Source: Alphaproteobacteria bacterium
GTDB lineage: Bacteria; Pseudomonadota; Alphaproteobacteria; Rhizobiales; Beijerinckiaceae
Direction of reading: 5' to 3'
Assembly (NCBI GenBank): GCA_016869595.1
Contig: VGDT01000031.1
Coordinates: forward strand, 1-33,416
Length of the DNA stretch: 33,416 nt
Shown here: positions 27,838-33,416 of the stretch, piece after piece
How the letters are laid out: the number at the start of each line of letters is the position of its first letter
How positions within the stretch are numbered: the stretch's first letter is position 1
The notes under the pieces: model-generated
Database searches by the model: none
Seen by the model: the letters and a program-made list of their open reading frames with translations, nothing else
Told to the model about the DNA's origin: nothing
Position numbers and translations under genes: made by a program

Positions 27838-28245
27838 TTAGCTCGCCAGCGTTTTGAAGATCAAGACGAGCAGCGTCAGCAAGATTCCGCCGACGAGCGT
27901 CCCTTGCGCCAGCAGTTCACGCCCTCGGGGGTCCATGTAGAGGCCGCGATCCCAGAGCGCGTGGCGCACGCCGCCGAGCAGATGATGGAAGATCGCCCAA
28001 ACGATCAACAGTATGATGAGGTTGCCGATGAAGCCCGACGCGATCCAGGAAACGGCGGAGAATGCGCCGCCGCCAACCGCGGCGCCGAGCAGGAAGAGCG
28101 TTAGCAGCGCCATGCCGACGTAAAGCCCCGCGCCGGTGATGCGATGCGCGATCGACATCGTCATCGTCAGGATGGGCTTGAAGATCGTCAGATGCGGCGA
28201 CAGCGGCCGCCGCGCGGCGAGCCTGTCTGTGTCGGCGTCGGCCAT
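27838..28245 (-). CDS. sdhC: succinate dehydrogenase cytochrome b556 subunit SdhC
   Basis: 135 residues. The N-terminal SPHLTIFKPILTMTMSIAHR is the family signature, followed by ITG, then three membrane helices; HHLLGGVRHALWD contains the probable heme-ligand His. First gene of sdhCDAB. A dyad-symmetric sequence lies 24 bases upstream of the start and may be an operator or leader hairpin. Confidence 0.92.
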   Translation of the reverse strand: MADADTDRLAARRPLSPHLTIFKPILTMTMSIAHRITGAGLYVGMALLTLFLLGAAVGGGAFSAVSWIASGFIGNLIILLIVWAIFHHLLGGVRHALWDRGLYMDPRGRELLAQGTLVGGILLTLLVLIFKTLAS

Positions 28246-28268
28246 GTGGAACCCTCTCGCGCGGCCGA

Positions 28269-28296
28269 TCTGCTTCTCGGAACGCTTCCAAGCAGA
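28269..28296. promoter_or_regulatory. nested dyad upstream of sdhC
   Basis: TCTGCTT (28269-28275) and AAGCAGA (28290-28296) are exact inverted repeats enclosing GGAA-CGC-TTCC (28279-28289). The dyad ends 24 bases before the sdhC start on the minus strand. It could be an operator or an mRNA hairpin near the ribosome site; no known regulator motif is recognised. Confidence 0.4.
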
Positions 28297-28356
28297 TAAT
28301 TCAATTGTTGCAGCGCCGCAACCGCGAGGCCGTCGCGTCTGAGAGTACGCAAACTC

Positions 28357-28381
28357 AAAAGCCCCGGGGCCGGGGCTTTTT
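28357..28381 (-). terminator. terminator between the outer-membrane barrel gene and sdhC
   Basis: GCCCCG (28361-28366) pairs with CGGGGC (28371-28376) around GGGC, extended by AAAA at 28357-28360 and a run of Ts from 28377. The A and T runs on both sides allow action in both directions. It ends the minus-strand barrel gene at 28404 and would stop transcripts entering from the other side. Confidence 0.75.
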
Positions 28382-28403
28382 GCCGCGCTCGTCTCTACGA
28401 CGC

Positions 28404-29114
28404 TCAGTAGGCCGCCGCTGGCGGGCCAGGAGGCGCAAGGAGCCAGTTGAAGCGATAGTTGACGCCCGCGCGCACGGTGTTGAGGCCCGCGCGTTGCTGG
28501 GAGTCTCCGACGATAAAGGGACCCGCGTAAAGCGAGCCGTAATTTGCGCCGAGCCTGGTGTAGAGATATTCAACCTTGGCCGACCAATTCGGCAGGAAGG
28601 CGTATTCGAGCCCGCCGCCTGCGGTCCAGCCCGTCGCTGTGCGCGACTGGGCGCCAAACCAGCCATTATTGAGGCGCAGGTCGCCATAGGCGAAGCCGCC
28701 TGTCCCGTAAATGAGAAGCTGTGTGTTGAGAAGCGACACGCCTGCGCGGCCTCGCACTGTGCCGAACCAATCGACGCGGCGGCCCCAACCATTGCCGCCA
28801 ACGCTCGATCCTTGAAGATCGGTCTCCAGTCCGGCAACCAGGAGCGGCGTAAATTGATAGTTGTAGCCGATCTGGGCGCCCCCGATGACGCCGCCAGTGT
28901 TCGACGCGCCTCCAGCAAACAGCCAATTGCCGTCGTCTCGGTCGAGCCATCCGCCGCCGAGATTGAGACCGGCATAGAACCCGGTCCAGGTGAACATTGG
29001 CGGCGGCGGGATATAGGCCGGCGGCGGCTCCATGCGCGAAGGCAGGTCGGCGGCCGACGCGGACAAAACCGGCAGTAAAGCCGCGAGGGCGAGGCTGAAA
29101 GCTCGTGTTTTCAT
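28404..29114 (-). CDS. outer-membrane beta-barrel protein (Omp25/Omp31 type)
   Basis: 236 residues. Signal peptide 1-21 ends SASA, followed by a Pro-rich stretch (PPPAYIPPPP) and then the typical opening FTWTGFYAGLNLGGGW. Repeated amphipathic strands follow (GGVIGGAQIGYNYQF, GTVRGRAGV, GGGLEYAFLPNWSAKVEYLYTRLG, NTVRAGVNYRF). This is the porin-like barrel family abundant in the Rhizobiales outer membrane. After the last strand (NYRF) the chain runs on for 14 residues rich in Pro and Ala, ending in Tyr instead of stopping at Phe, which is uncommon. Its own terminator follows. Confidence 0.85.
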   Translation of the reverse strand: MKTRAFSLALAALLPVLSASAADLPSRMEPPPAYIPPPPMFTWTGFYAGLNLGGGWLDRDDGNWLFAGGASNTGGVIGGAQIGYNYQFTPLLVAGLETDLQGSSVGGNGWGRRVDWFGTVRGRAGVSLLNTQLLIYGTGGFAYGDLRLNNGWFGAQSRTATGWTAGGGLEYAFLPNWSAKVEYLYTRLGANYGSLYAGPFIVGDSQQRAGLNTVRAGVNYRFNWLLAPPGPPAAAY

Positions 29115-29244
29115 CGGAACCTCGATGGTGCGTCTCTTAAACGCCAGCGCCCCCGCCGGTTCTCAAAATCAATGGCCAACCACGGCGTAATTGCGGAAGT
29201 TTGTCGTTCCTTTTCAGTGACTAAGAAACATACTTAGCAATGAG

Positions 29245-30456
29245 TTAATGGCCTGAAATCCGCGCCAGCCGCCTGCCGCTCGCCCAGAGCGCGACGAGCG
29301 CCAGCGATGCGCAAAAAGCGCCCGCCCAGAAGGCGGCCGAGGGCCCGAAAGCATCCCATAGCGCCCCAGCGCCGGCGCTTGCGACGAGCAGCGCAACGCC
29401 GCTCGTCAGGTTGAAAACCCCGAAGGCAGAGCCGCGCAACGCCGCCGGCGCGACATCTGCGACGAGCGCGGCGAGAAGTCCCTGGGTGAGGCCCATATGC
29501 AGGCCCCAAAGCGCTACGCCGATCCACACGAGCGGCAAATGTTCGGCGCTCGCCAGCGCGGCGTCGGCGGCGATCAGCGCGACAAGGCCTGCGATCAGCG
29601 GCGTTTTTCTGTCGCCGCGATCGGACAAGGCGCCGACGGGATAAGAGGCGCCGGCATAGACGACATTCATCGCAACGAGCACGAGCGGCGCGAGCGCCTC
29701 CGGCAGTCCAACGGCGCGCGCCTTCAAAATCAAGAAAGCCTCCGAGAAACGCGCCAGACTGAAGACGACGCCAATGGCGACAACGATCCAGAACGGGCCG
29801 CCGAGCCGGCGGATTTCATCGATGTGCAGCGGAAAACGCGCCGGACGCGGCGGGCGAGAAGATTGCGGCTCGCGCACGCCGAGCGCCAGGACCAAGACGG
29901 CGAGCGCCGCCGGGATTGTCGCGATCCAGAAGACTAGTGGAATGCTGTTGGCGGAGAGCCACATGACAGCAACCGCGACGGCTGGCCCGAGAAAGGCGCC
30001 CACCGTGTCGAGCGACTGGCGAAGCCCGAAGGCGGCGCCGCGAACCGCGGCCGGCGCGATATCGGCGACGAGAGCGTCCCGCGGCGCGCCGCGTATGCCC
30101 TTGCCGACGCGATCGATAAACCGCGCCGCCATGATCCAGGCGACGTTCGGCGCGAGCGGAAACATCGGCTTCGTGAGCGCGGCGAGCCCATAGCCGATGA
30201 TCGCGAGTTGCTTGCGCTGCCCAAACCAATCTGAAAGCGCGCCCGAAAAAATCTTGACGATCGAGGCTGTCGCCTCGGCGACGCCCTCAATCACGCCGAC
30301 TTCGGCCATGGATGCGCCCATCGCGCCGACGAGATAGATCGGCAACAGCGCGTGGATCATCTCGGAAGAGAAATCCATGAGCAGCGACACGATCCCGAGC
30401 GCCCAGACGCCGGAAGGTATGGCGCGCAGGCGGAAAAAGCTGCTGGCGTCGCTCAT
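29245..30456 (-). CDS. MFS transporter
   Basis: 403 residues from the ATG at 30456; an in-frame ATG 18 codons upstream lies in a REP repeat and is rejected. About twelve membrane helices are visible. The loop 2-3 motif appears as GALSDWFGQRKQ near 72-83, and a second-half copy as GALSDRGDRKTP. The region RFIDRVGKGIRGAPRDALVAD is characteristic of a subgroup of efflux-type MFS proteins. The substrate cannot be told. It lies downstream of the MocR-type regulator gene in the same direction, so it may be under its control. Confidence 0.85.
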   Translation of the reverse strand: MSDASSFFRLRAIPSGVWALGIVSLLMDFSSEMIHALLPIYLVGAMGASMAEVGVIEGVAEATASIVKIFSGALSDWFGQRKQLAIIGYGLAALTKPMFPLAPNVAWIMAARFIDRVGKGIRGAPRDALVADIAPAAVRGAAFGLRQSLDTVGAFLGPAVAVAVMWLSANSIPLVFWIATIPAALAVLVLALGVREPQSSRPPRPARFPLHIDEIRRLGGPFWIVVAIGVVFSLARFSEAFLILKARAVGLPEALAPLVLVAMNVVYAGASYPVGALSDRGDRKTPLIAGLVALIAADAALASAEHLPLVWIGVALWGLHMGLTQGLLAALVADVAPAALRGSAFGVFNLTSGVALLVASAGAGALWDAFGPSAAFWAGAFCASLALVALWASGRRLARISGH

Positions 30457-30467
30457 AAACTTAGAAG

Positions 30468-30653
30468 GCTCGCGCGCTAACCCTCTCCCATTGGGAGAGG
30501 GTCGGTCCAAAGGACCGGGGTGAGGTTATGGCCTCATAATGACGGCCAGAAAAGATTCCTCATCGCAATACGCAAACTCAAGCGAAGCGAAAACCCCTCA
30601 CCCGGTTGCTTCGCAACCACCCTCTCCCAATGGGAGAGGGTTAGCGCGCGAGC
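30468..30653. repeat. REP-like pair forming a perfect 35-bp inverted repeat
   Basis: The 35 bases at 30468-30502 are the exact reverse complement of 30619-30653. Each arm holds CCCTCTCCCA facing TGGGAGAGGG next to TAGCGCGCGAGC or its complement. Inner parts (GGTGAGG near 30529 and CCTCACC near 30597) continue the symmetry less perfectly. The element fills the gap between the MFS gene and the MocR gene. Confidence 0.85.
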
Positions 30654-30664
30654 GATGGCGAACG

Positions 30665-32188
30665 CTACGCCTTCAGCGCCTGCGCCAGCCGTGCGATCCC
30701 ATTCTCGATCTCTTTTTCGGTAAGCGCGACGAAGCCCAGCATCAGCAGCCGGTCGCCGCCGTCATTGTCGTCGAAACGCAGCGCAGAGCCTGTCGCCAAC
30801 GAACAGACGCCGACGCCGGCAGCGAGTCCCCTCTTCTCCACTTCGGCCGCGTCTGGAAAACCGTCCGGAAGCTTCCAGACGAGATGCATGCCGGCCTGAT
30901 CGCCATAGATCTCACACGCGCCGAAGTGATTCTTGAGCGCGTTAAGCAGCGCGTCGCGCCGATCTCGATACAGCTGGCGGATGCGACGCAAATGGCGTCC
31001 GAATTCGCCGCTCGACATGAAATCCGCCATCGCCGCCTGTTCCAGCCAGCTTTGGCCATTGTTCATCAGCATTTTCATCCGCCGCCCGGCTTCGGCGAGT
31101 CGACGCGGCAGCACGACGTAGCCGAGACGAAGTCCCGGCCCCATGCATTTCGAGAAAGTGCCGAGATAGATGACGCGCTCGTTGCGATCGAGCCCCTTCA
31201 ACGCGGTGAGCGGCGAGCCGATGAAGCGGAAGTCGCTGTCATAGTCGTCTTCCATGATGTAGGCGTCATATTGCGTCGCCCAGGCGAGGAGCTCGAGCCG
31301 CCGCTGCAGGGTCATGGTCACGCCGATCGGATATTGATGCGACGGCGTGACATAAGCGACGGCGCCCTTGGTTTTTGGCAGCCGCGACACGTCGAGCCCG
31401 TCCTGGTCGACAGGCGCCGGATGAAGGGTCGCCCCAAGGCTTTCGAGCACGAAAGCCGCGCCCTGATAGCAAGGCGACTCGACGACGGCGGTCGACCCCG
31501 GCGTGACGAGCAGACGCCCCACGAGATTGAAGCCGTCCTGGCAGCCGCCGACGATGACGATCTGATCGGGATCGGCGACGACGCCGCGCGCCGGCGCGAG
31601 ATGTTTGGCGATGGCGCGCCGTAGCTCCAATAGTCCGGCTGGGTCACTGTAGCTCGTAAGATTAGAGCCGACCGCTTTCAGGCGATTCTTGATGTGGTGC
31701 CACCAGGCCTTCAGCGGAAAGGACCTCGCATCCGGTCTTCCCACCCAGAAATCGGCGCCGAGACGCCGGCGCTCTGGATCAGCAAGGCGATGGGTACGAA
31801 GCACGCCGCAGGGCGGAAGAACTTCCTCCGCGGCCCCCTCCTCTCGCGCAGGCGGCGCGCGATGATTGGCGGAGAGAAACGCCGTGTCCGGCAAATCGGA
31901 CGAGACGAAAGTGCCGACGTACGGTTTGGTGCGGATGTAGCCCTCGGCGATCAGCCGCTCGTAAGCCAGAACGGCCGTGTTGCGCGATACGCCGAGTTGG
32001 CTGCTCAGCTCGCGCGTCGTGGGCATCGGGTCGTCGCCCTTGAGCTGACCGTTGAGGATCATCGAGCGGATCTGGTCAAAGATCTGGTTCTGCAGAGTGT
32101 TCTTCTCTGATTCCGCCAGAATGATCGACAATTGCACATGCCCGCTCTTAACGATGGGCGCCGGGCGATCCGTGGTGGTGAAAGTCAT
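30665..32188 (-). CDS. MocR/PdxR-type transcription regulator (GntR HTH plus aminotransferase fold)
   Basis: 507 residues. A GntR winged helix occupies about 20-95 (IFDQIRSMILNGQL, MPTTRELSSQLGVSRNTAVLAY). A fold-type-I aminotransferase domain follows from about 145 to 505, with SHQYPIGVTM, MEDDYDSDFR near 312-321 and the PLP lysine Lys347 in YLGTFSKCMGPGLRLGY. MocR regulators bind pyridoxal phosphate and usually control a divergent gene in vitamin B6, GABA or amino-acid metabolism. Here the divergent side contains no protein gene, only a terminator-ended strip, and the nearest co-directional gene is an MFS transporter. GGGGGAG precedes the ATG. The effector and target are unknown. Confidence 0.9.
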   Translation of the reverse strand: MTFTTTDRPAPIVKSGHVQLSIILAESEKNTLQNQIFDQIRSMILNGQLKGDDPMPTTRELSSQLGVSRNTAVLAYERLIAEGYIRTKPYVGTFVSSDLPDTAFLSANHRAPPAREEGAAEEVLPPCGVLRTHRLADPERRRLGADFWVGRPDARSFPLKAWWHHIKNRLKAVGSNLTSYSDPAGLLELRRAIAKHLAPARGVVADPDQIVIVGGCQDGFNLVGRLLVTPGSTAVVESPCYQGAAFVLESLGATLHPAPVDQDGLDVSRLPKTKGAVAYVTPSHQYPIGVTMTLQRRLELLAWATQYDAYIMEDDYDSDFRFIGSPLTALKGLDRNERVIYLGTFSKCMGPGLRLGYVVLPRRLAEAGRRMKMLMNNGQSWLEQAAMADFMSSGEFGRHLRRIRQLYRDRRDALLNALKNHFGACEIYGDQAGMHLVWKLPDGFPDAAEVEKRGLAAGVGVCSLATGSALRFDDNDGGDRLLMLGFVALTEKEIENGIARLAQALKA

Positions 32189-32331
32189 CGCTGCACTCCC
32201 CCTGGGCGAAGGCTAATGCGCTTTTCTCACAGACGCATAGGTCCACAGGGAATGTAAGCGCTGGCGCCACCTTTAGCAGCCCTTGGCCTGATAGGCCCAG
32301 CCAGAGAAATGCTCTGGCGCCATCAGGTTCG
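32189..32331 (+). ncRNA. possible small RNA divergent from the MocR gene
   Basis: The strip between the MocR start and the next minus-strand gene contains consecutive stem-loops, GGCC/GGCC (32285-32297) and GCCAGAG/CTCTGGC (32300-32318), followed by a plus-strand terminator. A tiny reading frame (ATG 32216, 13 codons, MRFSHRRIGPQGM) has GAAGG before it and could be a leader peptide. No protein gene follows on this strand, so a short untranslated RNA is the simplest reading. No promoter was identified and no known RNA family is recognised. Confidence 0.3.
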
Positions 32332-32354
32332 CGCCGCCGCAAGCGGCGTTTTTT
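32332..32354 (+). terminator. intrinsic terminator, plus strand
   Basis: CGCCGC (32332-32337) pairs with GCGGCG (32343-32348) around a five-base loop and is followed by six Ts. There is no T-run on the minus strand, so it serves plus-strand transcription, although no plus-strand protein gene ends here. Confidence 0.6.
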
Positions 32355-32366
32355 ACGTTTAATTGC

Positions 32367-32645
32367 TCATGCTTTGCGCCTGGGCACGAGGCGGTTCAGC
32401 GCGGTAATCGACAGGAAGCCGCCGATCCAGGCGCCAACGGCCGCAAAGGCCACATAAGCCCAGTTCGACGTGTAGCTGATGACGGCGAACGCCGAGAGCA
32501 GATACCAGACGCTGCTCCAACTTGCAGCGGCGATGCGCCGGCGCTCCGACACGGCGGCGTTGAAGAACACATAGACCGCGTCGGTGATGGCGGTCGAGGC
32601 GGCGACGCCGACTGCGATCAACGGGTCAACGGCAGGCAGGTCCAT
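32367..32645 (-). CDS. small inner-membrane protein, unknown function
   Basis: 92 residues from the ATG at 32645, which has GGAGAGGA just upstream; a longer frame exists but the extra part lacks protein character. Two or three hydrophobic stretches are visible: AVGVAASTAITDAVYVFF, WSSVWYLLSAFAVISYTSNW and YVAFAAVGAWIGGFLSITAL, with basic ends (SERRRIAAA, LVPRRKA). It resembles conserved hypothetical alphaproteobacterial proteins but I know no function. It is downstream of the NepR-like gene in the same direction, separated by a gene fragment and a stem-loop. Confidence 0.65.
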   Translation of the reverse strand: MDLPAVDPLIAVGVAASTAITDAVYVFFNAAVSERRRIAAASWSSVWYLLSAFAVISYTSNWAYVAFAAVGAWIGGFLSITALNRLVPRRKA

Positions 32646-32717
32646 GGTCCTCTCCGCTTTCGCTCGGTTTGGGCGTGCTAAGGCAGCTATGGACGGAGCG
32701 ACAATCAGAGGCAAATC

Positions 32718-32749
32718 GAGATTGGCGAAGCGAGCCGCCAATCTCTTTT
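32718..32749. terminator. stem-loop with short T-run
   Basis: GAGATTGGCG (32718-32727) pairs perfectly with CGCCAATCTC (32736-32745) around an eight-base loop, followed by TTTT on the plus strand. On the minus strand it lies in the leader of the small membrane protein gene, where it may separate it from upstream transcription or act as a leader hairpin. Confidence 0.45.
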
Positions 32750-32781
32750 GTGCCGAGTGGGCGCGGATCAGCGCCTTGCGC

Positions 32782-32922
32782 TTACCTGCGTCGCCAGCCG
32801 CCCCACTGGCCGCCGCGACGGCATCCGCCCCAGGGTCCCCTATGGCGGTAAGGACCGCAGCCGCCATAGACGAGATGCGGCGAGCTTTGTGAGTTGTCCG
32901 GGGCTTGGACCGGCCAAAGGCC
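32782..32922 (-). pseudogene. fragment of a Gly-rich small secreted protein
   Basis: Reading leftward in the same frame as the NepR-like gene and directly after its TGA, the codons give APDNSQSSPHLVYGGCGPYR and then HRGPWGGCRRGGQWGGWRRR before TAA at 32782-32784. The GGCGPYRHRGPWGGC pattern is that of small Gly-, Cys- and Trp-rich secreted proteins common in Hyphomicrobiales. No ATG, GTG or TTG start lies in this frame and the signal peptide is absent, so this looks like the 3' remnant of a decayed or displaced gene. Confidence 0.45.
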
Positions 32923-33123
32923 TCAGGACTCTCCTTCCGCCTCGCCCTCCTCGAGAGCAAGCCCCAGCGACTCAGCCAAAGCCAGGCGCAGCAGCAAAAT
33001 GGCCATTTGCTCGGGCAGCGGCTCACGGGTGACAGCTTCGAAAGAGAGTCGCAGCGCTATCCCCACGTCTCGCTGGATCACCAAGGAGGGCCGATCGTCG
33101 TCAATTCGATTGGCCGGGAGCAT
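32923..33123 (-). CDS. NepR-like anti-sigma factor
   Basis: 66 residues. The core at 18-47, RDVGIALRLSFEAVTREPLP then EQMAILLLRL, matches position by position the pattern I know for NepR, (I/V)G..LR..(F/Y)..V...P.P......LL..L. NepR sequesters the sigma factor EcfG until the response regulator PhyR, once phosphorylated, releases it, switching on the alphaproteobacterial general stress response. The ATG at 33123 has a perfect AGGAGGT four bases upstream. A match to the EcfG promoter consensus lies just before it, as expected for an autoregulated nepR. No ecfG, phyR or histidine kinase gene is in the window, so this may be a stand-alone paralogue. A Glu-rich tail (EEGEAEGES) ends the protein. 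Confidence 0.55.
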   Translation of the reverse strand: MLPANRIDDDRPSLVIQRDVGIALRLSFEAVTREPLPEQMAILLLRLALAESLGLALEEGEAEGES

Positions 33124-33142
33124 GACGACCTCCTGCCATCTA

Positions 33143-33167
33143 AACGAACTGACGCGTATGTAGTTCC
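33143..33167 (-). promoter_or_regulatory. EcfG-type promoter of the NepR-like gene
   Basis: On the minus strand GGAAC (33163-33167) and CGTT (33143-33146) are separated by exactly 16 bases, matching the GGAAC-N16/17-CGTT consensus of EcfG general-stress promoters. The -10 element is 19 bases from the ATG, so transcription would begin just before the AGGAGGT ribosome site. Confidence 0.7.
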
Positions 33168-33170
33168 CAA

Positions 33171-33210
33171 AATGCTTTGAATTTAAGTTCACATAATGTT
33201 TTGAATTTAA
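33171..33210. repeat. two 16-base direct repeats upstream of the EcfG-type promoter
   Basis: AATGCTTTGAATTTAA (33171-33186) and AATGTTTTGAATTTAA (33195-33210) differ at one base and start 24 bases apart. They are AT-rich in GC-rich surroundings and end 3 bases from the GGAAC element, a place where an activator or repressor might bind. Confidence 0.6.
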
Positions 33211-33332
33211 AGGTGAAGTCTCAGTCCGCGACGGCCCAAGCTTCGGATCGAATTGAGGGAATGGGAAATGCGCTGCAGGGTCCCTGACCGGGCCCGCCGA
33301 ACCTCTTCAGTCGGCGTCTCTGCCTTGCCGCC

Positions 33333-33360
33333 AAAAAACGAAACGGCCCGTGTGGGGCCG
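33333..33360 (-). terminator. intrinsic terminator of the tRNA-Val gene
   Basis: On the minus strand CGGCCC (33355-33360) pairs with GGGCCG (33344-33349) around a five-base loop and is followed by TTTCGTTTTTT. It begins 6 bases after the 3' end of the tRNA. Confidence 0.8.
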
Positions 33361-33366
33361 ACTGAA

Positions 33367-33416
33367 TGGTGGGCGCGACAGGGATTGAACCTGTGACCCC
33401 TACGATGTCAACGTAG
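33367..33416 (-). tRNA. tRNA-Val (GAC), 3' part, cut by the window edge
   Basis: Read on the minus strand: anticodon stem CTACG/CGTAG with loop TTGACAT (anticodon GAC, 33407-33409), variable region, T-arm ACAGG-TTCAATC-CCTGT, acceptor 3' strand CGCGCCC-A and an encoded CCA ending at 33367. About 50 of 76 bases are present; the 5' part lies beyond the window. Confidence 0.9.

Noticed and set aside
32646-33026. Long minus-strand frame extending the 92-residue membrane protein to 219 residues
   Set aside because: It overlaps the NepR-like gene and the Gly-rich remnant in another frame. The internal ATG at 32645 has a strong ribosome site.
1-33416. CRISPR array, prophage, transposase or integrase
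   Set aside because: No regularly spaced repeats, phage structural genes or recognisable transposase frames were found; the repeats present are REP-like palindromes and one short tandem pair.

Overview
The window is high-GC alphaproteobacterial chromosome, most likely from a Hyphomicrobiales (Rhizobiales) methylotroph or methanotroph of the Methylocystis/Methylosinus type. The evidence is an sdhCDAB operon, REP-like repeats of the kind common in this order, a NepR-like general stress anti-sigma protein behind a sequence matching the EcfG promoter consensus, an Omp25/31-type outer membrane barrel, a copper-type TonB receptor and a protein resembling HaoB. The genus is inferred; no 16S rRNA or methane monooxygenase gene is present.

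Layout. 1-395: possible tail of an upstream gene, then a leader with nested and alternative stem-loops. 396-3275: small secreted DUF2946-like protein, TonB-dependent copper receptor, terminator. 3412-4380: HaoB-like membrane-anchored protein. 4564-8482: tolQ-tolR-tolA-(REP pair)-tolB, without ybgC, pal or cpoB beside it. 8513-9970: a TIR-like NADase-type gene, lower in GC by eye, placed directly against ung. 10001-10160: a REP locus containing a cloverleaf-shaped repeat. 10201-17432: chaA-type antiporter (-), uvrC (+), kup (-), a DUF2254 membrane protein (-) and a frameshifted lprI gene (-). 17483-21878: yihY, ftsK, lolA (+). 21910-24683: DUF29 protein and asd (-), a small secreted protein (-) and an orphan membrane protein (+). 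24693-28245: sdhCDAB (-). 28404-32188: outer membrane barrel, MFS transporter and MocR-type regulator (-), with a perfect 35-bp inverted repeat between the last two. 32189-33416: a possible small RNA, a small membrane protein, a decayed Gly-rich secreted-protein fragment, a NepR-like gene with an EcfG-type promoter, and a partial tRNA-Val(GAC).

Most genes are envelope or housekeeping functions: outer-membrane energisation (TonB, Tol), lipoprotein transport (LolA), division and chromosome segregation (FtsK), ion transport (ChaA, Kup), DNA repair (UvrC, Ung), the diaminopimelate/threonine/methionine branch point (Asd) and respiration (Sdh). The most unusual points are the orphan NepR-like gene with its promoter match and tandem upstream repeats, the TIR-like gene wedged between tolB and ung, the riboswitch-like leader before the copper-receptor operon, the orphan HaoB-like gene, the frameshifted lprI and the terminator-ended non-coding strip divergent from the MocR regulator. 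All assignments come from reading the sequence and knowledge of the families; no database search was run.
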